Shown here: one piece after another, positions 11,572 through 22,719 of the stretch
How the letters are laid out: every line of letters begins with the position of its first letter
How positions within the stretch are numbered: position 1 is the stretch's first letter
Assembly: GCA_022497145.1 (NCBI GenBank)
Contig: MU385885.1
Coordinates: 1-64,000, forward strand
Direction: 5' to 3'
Length of the DNA: 64,000 nucleotides
Origin: Rostrohypoxylon terebratum
Lineage: Eukaryota; Ascomycota; Sordariomycetes; Xylariales; Hypoxylaceae
The notes under the pieces: generated by a model
Told to the model about the DNA's origin: nothing
The model's database searches: none
The model's input: the letters and a program-made list of their open reading frames with translations, nothing else
Made by a program: the position numbers and the translations under genes

Positions 11572-13399
11572 ATGTGGTCATCATGGGCCTTCTTTCTCGT
11601 TGCCTTCGGCGCTGTTAGCGGAAGACCGTCTAAACCCACCGACAGCTCCTACGATTTTGGTTATGAGCACGATGCGTATGGCTCTCATCCCTTAACAGTG
11701 TTCAAGTCGGCAGCTGAGTTGGAGGTGCCCAAGCTTGACGTATTGCAGTCGAGCAAATTATGCGAGTCATCTCTATACACCCTTTTAACTCCCCGAGGTG
11801 GCGCCACGAGAAGACCGCAGGCTACTATTCTTGATAGTAATGGAGATTTAATATGGACTTCCGAATGGAACGGGCAGCAATTGTACAATTTAATGGTTCA
11901 AGAGTATAAGGGTGAGAATTACCTGACCTTTTGGGCTGGGGACGACGCGGTGGGCGGCCATGGTGCCGGTATTATTATCATGGTAAGATATTCATTCGGA
12001 CTCATCGTCGTCGCAAGACACAAATGCTAACAGATAATAGTTGGATAACACATACACCTTATTCAAGGAAGTCAGGGCAGCATATGGATTAGACGCTGAT
12101 TTGCACGACTTCCGAATCACTAAAGAAGGGACTGCTCTGATAACGGTGTACGAAATTGTCCAACGGGACCTTAGCGAAGTCGGAAAGGATCATGTCGGCC
12201 CGGTATGGGATTGTCTTATCCAGGAAATCGATCTAGAATCAGGACTCGCCATATTCCAATGGCGGGCACTAGATCACTGGAATTTAGCCGATGGCTATAG
12301 AGAGATCGGCGGCGACGGGGAGGGTGATCGCGCGTACGACTTCTTCCACATGAATAGCATCGACAAGGATGCTAGAGGCAACTACCTCACCTCAAGTCGC
12401 TACATGCACGCATTAACATATATCAATGGCACCACCGGAGAAGTAATATGGATTCTCGGCGGGAAGAGGAACATGTTCCGAGACCTTTCGAACGGCACGG
12501 CGACCAACTTCGCCTACCAACACGATGCGCGATGGTCTGGAAACGATACAATCACCATCTTTGATAACGGGGTCGACGATCTCCACCGCGATATTGCGGA
12601 TACGCGGGGTCTGAAACTCAAGATCGACGAGCAAAACATGACGGTCGAGGTGGTGACGGAATACTTCAATCCGCACAAGATCCACGGTATCTCGCAAGGA
12701 TCTTTTCAGTCACTTTCCAACGGCAATGTACTTCTGGGGTATGGAAACGCGGCGGCATTCACAGAGTTCGCAAGTAACGGCGACGTCTTGTGCGACACGC
12801 ATTTCAGACCGGAAAGCCGATTCGGGTCGGCAGAAGTGCAATCGTATCGGGTGTACAAGTACGAATGGCACGGCTGGCCGAAGACGATTCCGTCATCGGC
12901 GCTGCGAATAAACAGCGCAAGAAGCTGGAGCTTCTACGTGAGCTGGAACGGGGCAACGGAAGTGTCGAAGTGGATTCTTCAGGGGTCCAACAGTTCCAAT
13001 GCTACGGAAGACGAATGGACGGAGCTAAACCGAACAAAAAGGATGGGCTTCGAGACGGCGTTCGAAATACGAAAATCGTATCCTTCATACTTGAGAGCGG
13101 TCGCCGTGCATTCGGAAGGACATATGCTGGGTGTCAGCGAGCCGCTCGACGTACAAGCCATAAAGGACGAGGTGAGTCCGGACCTAATCTCACCCCTAAA
13201 CCCGCAACGACCGGCGATTGACCCGACGCAGCTTCACTATACCTACGGGTTTAACTTCACGGACGACGAGGTCTGGATAGCGCAGATTGCGATGGCTTGC
13301 GGTGGATTTTTGATCATAGGAGTACTTTTACGGATGGGAATAGCGGCATGGGATACCCGGCGGAGAGCATACCAGCGAGTTTCTACTGAGGCTAGTTAA
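11572..13399 (+). CDS. Arylsulfotransferase (ASST) family protein, secretory and membrane anchored
   Basis: This is a two-exon gene encoding about 589 aa. Exon 1 is 11572-11982, the intron is 11983-12040 (GTAAGA, branch TGCTAAC, TAG, phase 0) and exon 2 is 12041-13399. A signal peptide opens the protein (MWSSWAFFLVAFGAVSG). The body matches the fungal ASST beta-propeller family (Pfam Arylsulfotran type): HDFRITKEGTALITVYE, DFFHMNSID, TGEVIWILGGK, and YQHDARW all recur in that family. Residues 548-574 form a C-terminal membrane helix, followed by a short basic tail, so the catalytic-like domain faces the lumen or exterior. Several N-x-S/T sites fit glycosylation. Bacterial relatives transfer sulfate between phenols; activity of the fungal proteins is largely untested, so function here is inferred only from family. 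Confidence 0.85.
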
Positions 13400-15365
13400 T
13401 ATTTTAGAACTAGACTACCATATAAATTTACTATGTTTTTGAAATCATCATCATGATCAGAACCTTAGTGCCTTCCAAATTGACGATAGAGTGCATACTA
13501 GGTGCATGCTGCATCGTGCCACTTTGAATAATCTCTCATTCTCACGACCCTAACCTAGGTACAGCATAGGAATCAACAACTCAATATGCACACCACCTCT
13601 GCCAAGACTTTCTCTCGTGAGCATAATCGATTGACTTGAGAAGTCGTCCTATTCATTTCCGGTATATTGCGTGGCTTGTCTTACATACATGCTCACCGTT
13701 CCTTGGGTCTTGAGATGCCAACTTACGATCACTTACTCATCGAGCGCATCTCCTGAAAAACCAGTATTCGGACCAGAAGTCGACATTGGACCTCGGCGCC
13801 CGTAATCTCAATGCCTATCACTTGTTTACATTCGCCAAATTGTTTCGAATCGCCAAGACACTAGAAGCTTAAGCGGTGGATCTGTTCAGTCCGATGTTGC
13901 AATCGACGGATTCGATGTTGTAATTGAATTGCGATTGTTTCAATTCCCAACTCTTTTTCGACTTCGACTCATTACTAACTATCGGACGAGGCCTCCACAG
14001 TGGCTTTTGGCAAATTTCTCAAGGCGCTTTTACCAGGAAATGGCAGGTGTAGCATCATTATCTCGCAAAATTCTGGATGTCGTCACACCCAACTGGGATT
14101 GCAACGGTACGCGTAAGCTATTTCGTTTCTATCCTCATCAACTAACTCACTTTACATAGTCGATTATAGCTGATCGAAAAGTTCGACTTGGTAATATTAG
14201 TCTATACCTAGAACTACTGCTAGTTTCTAGTTATGAAAGTTCAACTGATATCAGTAGTAGAAACTTTTCTCACTGTCGGATGACTAGAATGCATTGTTGG
14301 AATGGTTTGTATAGGCGCTTTAGTTTTCCCAAATGAGAATGAAACGTCTGAAGACGCTATTAATTCCGAGGCCCCCATAATGAGCCCCCATAACCCCCAT
14401 TGTAGCAGAGTCCTCCACCAATAATCCGAGCCCATCACGGGATTAAGCCGGGACCATATACGGTTACGCGTCCTTCATCCCTGGTTTCAAAATCTCAACT
14501 CATCAAGCGATTCTCGATCTGTCGCATGGCTCATACAGTAGCCAGGGCCTAGGTTAATCTTTTTCACGATTCAAGTGGCGTCCTCGTCATCAAAACAGCT
14601 ACGGGAGAGCGAGATTTCATTGGGCTTGCCGCGTCATGGTGCTCGATGTGGAGTTTCAGCCCGGTATAGACTAGAGTCCAAAGTATGGGTCTCCCGAACC
14701 AGCTGCTCGGAGCTTAGTACGCAAAATTAGATCTGATAAAACCCATCATCACGCCCCGGAACGACACTAAAACATAACCTAGGTACCAAGTATCGCCGTT
14801 GCGTTGTGGCTTTGCAGTCCAATCACTGCCAGATAGGGCTGCCCTGACCCTAATTGGAGTCGACAATGTCATGCACGTACGTAGTCTTTTCTATTAAGCA
14901 ATGTGCTGAAGAGACCTATCGAAACATGTTGGACATTTTAACTGGACCCTCTTGCAACGTACTCGTAGTTCTTACGTACCTAGGTAAGGCGAGTAGGCGA
15001 GGTATAGAATCTACCTTCGCTAATGTGCGCCAGGGGATCTAATATCCAGTTCCATACATAGATCTACATAGTACAGTGAAAAGGAGCGACTACGGAGACG
15101 AGCCGTTCTGAATATGTATAGAAGGCTGAGGCTTTTCGTTGAAGTTTTTCCATGTGACATAGAATATTAACCCTCAGCGCCTCAGACCTTCCTATTCCTG
15201 TACACTAACCTCTCCCTTGTCTCTCCTATTACCGGAAGTGCTAGATATTTCCTTTAAGATACCCCTTTGTATCATATCTGTCGTTGAACTTTCCTAGCCA
15301 CATACTCTTCGAGGTTGTCCAATTCTCTGTATCAGTATCGGAATCAAGAAAAAAGACTCAGCATA
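13400..15365. other. Intergenic, possible gene remnant at 14040-14173
   Basis: No complete gene is seen. It is the 3' flank of the ASST gene and the promoter side of the sulfotransferase-like gene. A short spliced-looking fragment is listed separately. Confidence 0.5.
14040..14173 (+). pseudogene. Short spliced ORF or gene remnant
   Basis: An ATG at 14040 opens MAGVASLSRKILDVVTPNWD, followed by overlapping donors (GTACGC and GTAAGC) and a convincing acceptor region with branch CTAAC and CATAG at about 14160. The joined frame ends a few codons later (VDYS or LDYS then TGA). The splice signals look real, but the product would be only about 26-28 aa. It may be a remnant of a larger gene or chance. 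Confidence 0.25.
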
Positions 15366-16304
15366 ATGGCGTACGCTTCGAAATACAAGTCCAAGCCCAT
15401 CACGGACATCTTCACCGCCGACACAGACATTGACAGGCGGCAATGTACCCGAACAGTTCCCATGAAGGTTCTCCTACTCGGCTGCGGGCGAACGGGAACA
15501 ACATGTAAGCTCTCCCTTTGTCATTTGTCTTTCCCATCCCCTTTCCCTTTTCCTCGAGCACTCATGATACTAACCCCTATCCCCACAGCCATGAGAGCAG
15601 CAATGAAGCAACTTGGCTATGTCGACACCTACCACATGATGAGCTGCTCGATCGAGAACCCACCAGACGCCCTCCTGTGGATGGACGCGCTGCGCGCGAA
15701 GTACGACGGCGTAGGCGAGCCCTTCACGCGCAAGGACTGGGACAAGCTCCTAGGCAACGCGCAAGCGGTATGCGACTGGCCAGCCTGCGCCTTCGCCAAA
15801 GAGCTGATCGAGGCGTACCCGGAAGCCAAGGTGATCCTGACGGGGCGGGACGTGAACTCCTGGCACGCGAGCACGATGCGCACGGTGTACTGGCGCGCCA
15901 CGGACCCGGAGCTGCGGCTGCTGTCGCACTTCAGCTGGGCCGCCGGCATGTATTACCCGATGCTGCGCAAGTTCTTCGACACCTTCTTCGAGGGCGACTT
16001 CCCGAACCGCGGCAAGGCCGTCTTCCTGCGCCACTACGAGGAGGTCAAGAAGATGGTGCCGGAGGATAGGCTGCTCGAGTACCGCGTTACTGACGGATGG
16101 GGCCCCCTGTGCGAGTTCCTCGGTGAGCCTGTGCCTAAGGACGTCCCGTTCCCCAACGTCAATGATAATAGGGACTTCGTTACCCGCTCCCGGAGGAGGA
16201 ATAGGCGCCAGATGATGAATGTCGGCGCCCGCATCCTCGAGGTGATATTGCTCGCTTGCATTGTGCTGTACTTGATATTCTACGTCCAGTGGCGTCTGTT
16301 CTAG
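15366..16304 (+). CDS. P-loop sulfotransferase-like protein with C-terminal membrane helix
   Basis: This is a two-exon gene encoding about 284 aa. Exon 1 is 15366-15504, the intron is 15505-15588 (84 nt, GTAAGC...CACAG) and exon 2 is 15589-16304. The splice restores the nucleotide-binding loop LLLGCGRTGTTSMRAAM, with GCGRTGTTS at residues 39-47. The rest fits the fungal Sulfotransfer_4 family, often mislabelled NAD-dependent epimerase: WPACAFAKELIEAYPEAKVILTGRD and HYEEVKKMVPEDRLLEY (a PAPS-side motif by family analogy). The Arg/Asp GRD after the strand is typical. Residues about 262-281 are strongly hydrophobic and end the protein, suggesting a tail anchor. The ATG at 15366 is the first in frame. 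Substrate is unknown. The exon is notably GC-rich compared with its flanks. Confidence 0.85.
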   Translation: MAYASKYKSKPITDIFTADTDIDRRQCTRTVPMKVLLLGCGRTGTTCKLSLCHLSFPSPFPFPRALMILTPIPTAMRAAMKQLGYVDTYHMMSCSIENPPDALLWMDALRAKYDGVGEPFTRKDWDKLLGNAQAVCDWPACAFAKELIEAYPEAKVILTGRDVNSWHASTMRTVYWRATDPELRLLSHFSWAAGMYYPMLRKFFDTFFEGDFPNRGKAVFLRHYEEVKKMVPEDRLLEYRVTDGWGPLCEFLGEPVPKDVPFPNVNDNRDFVTRSRRRNRRQMMNVGARILEVILLACIVLYLIFYVQWRLF

Positions 16305-19300
16305 GTAGCTTAAGTTTTTGTTTAAGGGGGTTTTGGGACGGGGCGCTTGGGTAAATGGGTCTTTTATCTTCGAATAGGTACTAGTTAGCTCTGGCAGTTT
16401 TTTTCATCGAGGTATTGAATTGGTTATGGCATAGAATAGGTGTAGCATACATGCATGGAGGGTTCCAAGTAAAAATAGGATTCGAGCCCATGAATTCAAT
16501 TCGATTACATAGCAAAGTGTTGCTCCCTTCGTGCTGAGTATCGACAATTTCCATGAATGATAAAGTTGATCGTGAAAAATGAAATGGTCCAATATAATAG
16601 GAATATGGCAAATAGGAGGCGAAAGAACAATGATCGTCAAAGTGATGCCCCGTCTAAAGGCGGTTGATGAAATGGTGTAAGATGATTGGTTAGTGGAGGA
16701 TCCCCCTATTTTAACTGCATCACGATACCAAGAATCAAAGTCAAAAACACCAAAAAGTTGAATCACCAACCTCTTCAAGGCCCAGCCTAGGATCTGTTGA
16801 TCGGCTCCTAGCTACTGCGCCCCCGCTATTGGGTATTTCTTTGCCTACCCTTTTTCAAGGGCCCAAGGTGAACTACACTCGTTGGGACTCGAACCCTAAA
16901 CCACCCGTTTCAGAGCAGTTGTTAGAACAGGAACGAGAAGGTGTCTGTGGAAACGTACATCTTGACCATCGGAACGTTACGGTCAAGATATTAGGATCCG
17001 CCGATGGAAATCTGGTACAGTATTGGGTTATTTAACCCTTGGGTAGGTAGTTTGGTAGGTGACGAGCAACTTGTCACCTGACCAACAGACTGACAGCACT
17101 GTGTACGATAAATACCATCCAGCATTGAAAACAAGTGACATCAAACCTTAAGTACCTAGGTACAACTACTACCTACTATGAGCAACACAGACACGATTAG
17201 TAACAATAGCTCACCGATTTAACTGCAGTAGATGGATATTCCCATATCACATGCAACGTTTTTCTGCAATTATCCTCTTACAGATATTGATACTAACTCA
17301 AAGGTGTGACCCATTTTCATCGACTCGAATATACATTTCACTAAACCCAGCTTGTTCAATTCCAATTTCTCATCACGTCCACCTGCAATAGCGGTTTCTA
17401 TGGGCTCTGTTGCTCAATATAAGATCATTTGGGGGGGCAGTTGACCTTGCCCTTGTGACGACAGCCTCCGTGTGCCTCGTCGGGGGTGGACTGGAGACAC
17501 ATGGCCGACCTGACAACCAGGTCGATGATCTTCTTAAGTCTCCAGCATCTCTCAACACATTTCCAGAGTCTCCTAGGGAGAGTTCGGTCCTTATCTTTGT
17601 ACGGTAACAATCTGCAGATGAATATCTTGGCTGGATTAGCTGCTGGCTAGACACCACGTTCACTCCGCTCTTTATAAGGCAGAAACAGCAAATCATCACT
17701 TGGTGGCGGCAATGGCAGGCTTTTAAGAGTTTATATTCGGATCTTGCGCTGTTTGTATGCCTGAGTCATATATTTGTAGTTCTAGAGAAGTATCTGTCGG
17801 AAATACAAGGCACTTCTGGCTGTACCTTCGAGAAACGGTGGGATAGTCGTGAGATCTGATCTGATATCGCATCATTCAACAATGGCTCGGCAACAGCTCG
17901 GCAACGGCCCAACAAAAGCCAGGCAAAGGCTTGGTAATGCTACAAATTCTAGCTCCAGATTAGCCAAAACCCATATCATTGTGTGTGTGTGTGTGTTTTT
18001 TTTTTGGTTTTTTTCAAATGGGTCGCTCTCCAGATGTAGTTTTGAGGCCTTTAATTCGACCGTAACCGCGCTGTTGTTAGGCGATTGTTGAACATCCTGC
18101 ATTTTAATTCGTTTAAACCTCTGACGCAAAGATGCTAAGACACCTATAACTTTAGCACATTCAACCCCTGAGGTTCACTGTAATTCCAGGAGGGCTAGGA
18201 AAGTCCTCAAGCCCCTATCCCCTCGTAAAATAATTAGGGGTATCCTATCTAGTAGAAAACAAATCGATACTGGGTTCTCCCATATCTTTACTTCAGTTTT
18301 CTTTGTCAATAAAGTTATGTCTCTTATTCTATAAGCTTTAAGCACAGAAGCTAACTCTTGAATCTCTAGGTTAGCTGATTCGATGTCATTAACTGAAGCT
18401 ATAATATGAAATGAGATAGCTTGTACAGTCGAATTCGAACGTCATTGTGGGTGCTTGAATAAACAGTGCAAATGTATCGATAATCCTCCATAGTGTATCC
18501 AAGTTCTTCCTCGCCATCACCAATCGTTTTCATCCAGGTCCTCAAGGACTTCAGCCCCCTGAAGGAGGTAATCCATTTCCAACAATTCATAGTGCGGAAG
18601 ATAACCGCTTTAGATGGCACGTAAGTGGCTTTTGGAGACTTTATGATGGTCCCGGAGTAAATGCTTTGCGACGGCCGACATGTTGGGGGCTGTTAATTCC
18701 GTTTAGCCACATTATAAGAAGCCATCGTACGCTCTATGATATGCATTCACCCAATACCTATACTTTTAATATGCAGGTATTTTATCATGACTCAACGCGG
18801 ACAGCTCTTTGGCTGCCTTGTTAGATGAACACGGAATATGATGCCGTGAGATCTCGATGTATGTCTACCAAGTAGGCAGGTAGGCAAGATATCAGACCAC
18901 GCTTCAGTACTTGAGTCATTAATTGCCATATCTGCGATCTCGCCCAGACGGAGTACGGCCTCAAGTCCGGGGCGTCACTATCGGCCGATTGTCTGGGATA
19001 AAAATACAACTTCTCGATGGAACCATAGTCTGACAAAGAATAGACCCTGCAGATAAATTTCAGTATCTCGCCTCATCGAGTGATTGTCAAAACAAGGCGA
19101 CGAATAGTAAGTGCCCCCATCTGCAAGCATATGAATCCCCCAAATCAAGGTGGCTTCATACGGTTGGCTAATCTTGCAGTTAATTATCAATCAGATAAGA
19201 ATAAGCGCTGTATACCATTCATTCTACGGGTCAGCACGAACGATGGCATAAATATGGTGCTTACTGAGTACCTATATAAGCTCCCGTCCTCATCCAACAA

Positions 19301-19551
19301 AAGCTCTATCTGATCGGTCAGAGCTACCTACCCAAAAGTCCAAACTTCATTCTATACTCCTCAAATAGTACTCCTAGAAAGTCAAGCTTCGATATCCTCG
19401 AATCGAAGGGTTAAATTCCCTCGCCTAGCTACCGCACTTCTCTCCGAGTGGTTGCAAATTCATGTCAGCCATCCATCCCCAAAAAGCTTCTGTAATAATA
19501 CCTTATCTAATTGTCTACCTAGTCGAGTCAACTACCTGCTGAGAACTCTCA
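16305..19551. other. Long intergenic region, no gene recognised
   Basis: Short frames on both strands lack coding character. tRNA-like pieces around 16750-16910 do not fold into a complete tRNA. A (GT)n tract followed by poly-T lies at about 17980-18017. It is moderately AT-rich with scattered CTACCTAGGTA-type motifs. Confidence 0.5.
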
Positions 19552-19755
19552 ATGGCTGTGTCACAGTATACTGAGCTCGTCGACGCTTGTACCCGCAACA
19601 AAGACACCGGGGAGATCGTTTTCGATTGCGAACAGTGGACATGCCGAAATTCTAGGAACTACGACGCAGAGAGGAGGGAGGAATCGAGGAGGCGTCAAGA
19701 CGAGGAGCGAGAGGAAGAGGAAAGACGACGCAGAGAAAAAGAACGGCGCCACTAA
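19552..19755 (+). CDS. Small charged protein of unknown function
   Basis: An ATG frame of 67 codons begins MAVSQYTELVDACTRNK. It has three cysteines in the first half (CTRN..., FDCEQWTC) and ends in a highly charged Arg/Glu helix that would form a single coil. I do not recognise a family. A good intron signature follows the stop (GTAAGA at 19767 to GGCAG at 19815), so it may be the first exon of a longer gene disrupted by an indel, or have a spliced 3' UTR. Another spliced exon pair lies 240 bp downstream. Confidence 0.4.
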   Translation: MAVSQYTELVDACTRNKDTGEIVFDCEQWTCRNSRNYDAERREESRRRQDEEREEEERRRREKERRH

Positions 19756-19999
19756 ATAATGGGCGAGTAAGAACAATAAGTTCATCGGCCAGGTTAATAT
19801 TGTTATTTATGGCAGGGTATTGAATGAGTATTCCTGAAAGATTGGCTGTGTCCAGGAGCATTCATTGCCCAGATCAAATAGTCATTATCAAATTTAACGT
19901 TCATTTCATACCTACCTATATGTCTGTCCAGCTTTCTTACGCCGTTTTGTATCTAAGAACGATGGCACTGGAGATGAGGATCCCGAAAGCCGCCTCAGG

Positions 20000-20157
20000 T
20001 CCAATGTGACGCTGCAGAATGTTACGATGCCAACTACAAGTAAGCATCGAAATATCCAGCTTTTAATAGGCTCTCGCCGACCACTAACTCACTGGAAATT
20101 TTGATTACAGGCACGGCATAGTAGCTCTATCCGACGGCGTACAGGACCAACCCTCAT
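20000..20157 (+). pseudogene. Orphan spliced exon pair
   Basis: A candidate exon after the acceptor CTCAG (19999) reads VQCDAAECYDANY, ends at the donor AA|GTAAGC (20039-20045), and is followed by a branch CACTAAC and acceptor TTACAG (20110). The join gives K-HGIVALSDGVQDQPS and then TGA. Both splice sites are canonical and the joined peptide looks protein-like, but no upstream exon in frame could be tied to it. Together with the 67-codon ORF upstream it may represent one decayed small gene. Confidence 0.3.
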
Positions 20158-20720
20158 GATCAGCACGCCTCAGGTACGCCACAGCGCAGATTCTCTTCCC
20201 AAACCGGCTCAATATTGCGTACCCTACATAGCATATCGAAAAAGAAATACCACATATTGAAAGAAGAATGAAAAGGGAAGAGGAAAAAGGAAATTGACGA
20301 TATCGTGTAGCAAATCGGGAGCCACACCGTACCGTATCCGAGTAATTTAAAGCTCGACGGAACTCCCCAACTGACCAGTCAGATAGTATCAATAGATCGA
20401 GTTGGGGGCGTACCGTCGAGGTGATTTCACTAATTTCGTGCTTGGCTAGCACTATTGTACTGTCGTGCAGCATAGCTACTGAGTACCTATCCGCTGCATG
20501 ATGAGTTGTCTGAAGGGACACAATCAAGACGGCGTCGTACTGATACATGTGACGTAGAGGGCGTACATCAGGTAAATGCAGTTGCGGTGTGACTTGAAAC
20601 ATCACAGCTCCGAGTCCTTCTATTATTAATGGACTCTGTGTCTATGGCCTGATGGCTCACAAGAGTCATATGCTTCATTCGTTTCTTATTTTTGATACAA
20701 CTCGTTAACGACTAGAAATC
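20158..20720. other. Intergenic: promoter region of the P450 gene
   Basis: A 166-codon minus-strand frame (20105-20605) crosses this area but has a GTG start and no recognisable composition. I treat it as chance. Confidence 0.5.
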
Positions 20721-22091
20721 ATGTCTCAGCCAATCCCTCAGCCTCCCGGCGTGCCCTTGTTAGGGAACGTCTTCGACATCAACACGGCCAATACGTGGGA
20801 TTCGCTGCGGAAGCTCGCTGAAAAGTACGGGGAGATATTCCAGATCAAAGTGCTGGGCTCGACCGTCGTGTTCGTAGCCGGCGCCGCGTTAGCAGAGGAA
20901 ATATGCGACGAGAAGCGATTCCGGAAGTACGTCGGAGGCCCGATCGTCGAGATCCGGTACGCGGTCCACGACGCCCTATTCACAGCCTTCGACAACGAAG
21001 CGAGCTGGGGCATCGCGCACCGGATCCTCGCGCCGAAGCTCAGCCCTAGCTCTCTGGAAGCCCACTTCACGGAGATGAGGGACTGCGCCTCCGAGCTTGC
21101 TACGAAATGGAAGGGTCTCAGTGCTAAGAACAAAATATCCCCTATCGACGAGCTGAATAGGTTGAACCTCGAAGCGACTACCCTCACGATGTTCGGCAAG
21201 AAACTGAACTGCCTCTCTGGGACAGAACATCCGATGATAAAAGGCATGGAAGACTCGACATCGGAAGCCATGCTGCGACCTACGCGTTTGGGATTCATGA
21301 ACTGGCTCTACAGCAACAAGTTCAAGTCTGCGACGAACACGATGCGAGCGTACGCGCAAGACCTGGTAGACTACCGCAAGGTCAACCCGACAGATCGCGC
21401 GGACCTGCTCGCCGCGATGATGGGGGCCAAGGACCCAGAGACAGGGAAGGCTCTCACGGACTCGCAGGTCATCGACGAGATCGTGTCGATGCCGATCGGG
21501 AGCAGCACGGCGCCGGCGCTGCTGGCCAGTTCCATCTACCTGCTAACCAAGAACCCCGCCGCCGTCGTGAAAGCGCGCGAGGAGCTCGACGCCGTTATCG
21601 GTACGCCTGAGGGGTTTACCTACGCGCACTTGTCGCAGTTGAAGTACGTCGAGGGCATCGTGCGCGAGTCCCTACGTCTCTCATTCGCGGCACCCGGGTT
21701 CAATATCGAGCCTATACCGAGCGAAAGCAAGGCGCCTGTGATGCTCGGCGGAGGCAAGTACCAGGTCGCGCACAACCAGGCGATGATCATTGTGCTCGCG
21801 GGCGTGAACAGGGATCCCACCGTGTTCCAGGAACCGCTATCCTTTCGGCCGGAGAGGATGATGGGGAAGGCGTTTGAGGAGCTGCCGGCGGGGGTGAAGA
21901 AGTGGTTTGGCAATGGGAAGAGGGAGTGTATCGGCAAGCACTGGGCGTGGCAGTGGAGTATGACGACATTGGCGAAGCTGATTCATGAATTTGATTTTGA
22001 GGCGGCTGATCCGAATTATACGTTGGAACAGGATGGATGGTTTAACTTGAGGCCGGTGGGTTTCAAGGTCAGGGTTAAGCCAAGGGCATAG
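20721..22091 (+). CDS. Stand-alone cytochrome P450, CYP505/BM3-like heme domain
   Basis: This is an intronless gene of 456 aa. The start MSQPIPQPPGVPLLGN lacks a membrane anchor, as in the heme domain of the self-sufficient CYP505 / P450-BM3 fatty-acid hydroxylases. The heme loop is FGNGKRECIG with Cys403 as ligand, the ExxR motif is ESLR (316-319), and FRPERM is the PERF-like motif. Two oddities stand out. The protein stops at the end of the heme domain, and no flavodoxin/reductase sequence follows. The I-helix, usually AGHETT, reads IGSSTA around residue 260, so the acid residue and second Thr are lost. It therefore needs an external reductase, and may not do conventional O2-dependent hydroxylation (inference). 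It probably acts in the cytosol. No pathway genes adjoin it. Confidence 0.88.
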   Translation: MSQPIPQPPGVPLLGNVFDINTANTWDSLRKLAEKYGEIFQIKVLGSTVVFVAGAALAEEICDEKRFRKYVGGPIVEIRYAVHDALFTAFDNEASWGIAHRILAPKLSPSSLEAHFTEMRDCASELATKWKGLSAKNKISPIDELNRLNLEATTLTMFGKKLNCLSGTEHPMIKGMEDSTSEAMLRPTRLGFMNWLYSNKFKSATNTMRAYAQDLVDYRKVNPTDRADLLAAMMGAKDPETGKALTDSQVIDEIVSMPIGSSTAPALLASSIYLLTKNPAAVVKAREELDAVIGTPEGFTYAHLSQLKYVEGIVRESLRLSFAAPGFNIEPIPSESKAPVMLGGGKYQVAHNQAMIIVLAGVNRDPTVFQEPLSFRPERMMGKAFEELPAGVKKWFGNGKRECIGKHWAWQWSMTTLAKLIHEFDFEAADPNYTLEQDGWFNLRPVGFKVRVKPRA

Positions 22092-22719
22092 GGGGTAAAT
22101 GGTAATGAAAGACTAATATTGAGACTGAAGACCGAAGGATGAAAACCGGCCTACCTATGATTTGGTATGAAAATGATCTTACCTGGGCGGATGACTGTCG
22201 TTCAATCGTGCTATCCATACTTCGGTGTTGAGCTGAGCTTTAGTTTATACCTCAAAGAATAGCTTCGGGCCTCTGAGATTGCCACATTGCCACATTGCCA
22301 CATTGTGTATTACAGAAGACTTTGAATCCTAGTAATCTACACATCATGCTAGAAGCGTGAATATGGAGTTGAGATGAGATTGAGTTGTTCATAAAGAAGT
22401 TTATGATGAGAATGAGTACGCCAATGCCGATGCTATGAATAGAAGAGTTTACATAACAATATGCATAACATAAGATTGATTTATGCAAAAGTCACATGAC
22501 ACGAGATACGTAAGTACATCGCTAGCGGCTACCTACAGGAGGCTCACAGTATCCGTCACCGTAAGAAACGGCAAATTTATCCAATTCGCACGGTAAACAT
22601 TTTCCGGCGGCATCCATCAGAAGCTCGGGAATTATTTCGTAGTGGAAGTTGAGAACCAAAAAAAGTCAAGAGCCATATAATACCAGACCAGCCCAGTCCA
22701 GCCACGGAACCCGACAACC
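22092..22719. other. Intergenic with an 8-bp tandem repeat
   Basis: This is the 3' flank of the P450 gene and the promoter of MIC19. No gene is seen. Confidence 0.55.
22281..22305. repeat. Tandem GCCACATT, three copies
   Basis: Three perfect 8-base units in a row followed by G. Confidence 0.9.

Noticed and set aside
15518..16069. A 183-codon frame overlapping the sulfotransferase-like gene
   Set aside because: It is an off-frame reading of the GC-rich exon, with extreme Arg/Ala content and no start support.
16750..16910. tRNA-like words on the minus strand (a D-arm-like piece and a GGTTCGAGTCC B-box)
   Set aside because: The pieces are not spaced to form one cloverleaf and acceptor arms do not pair.
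20105..20605. A 166-codon minus-strand frame upstream of the P450
   Set aside because: It has a GTG start, no recognisable motif, and overlaps a better-supported plus-strand splice site.
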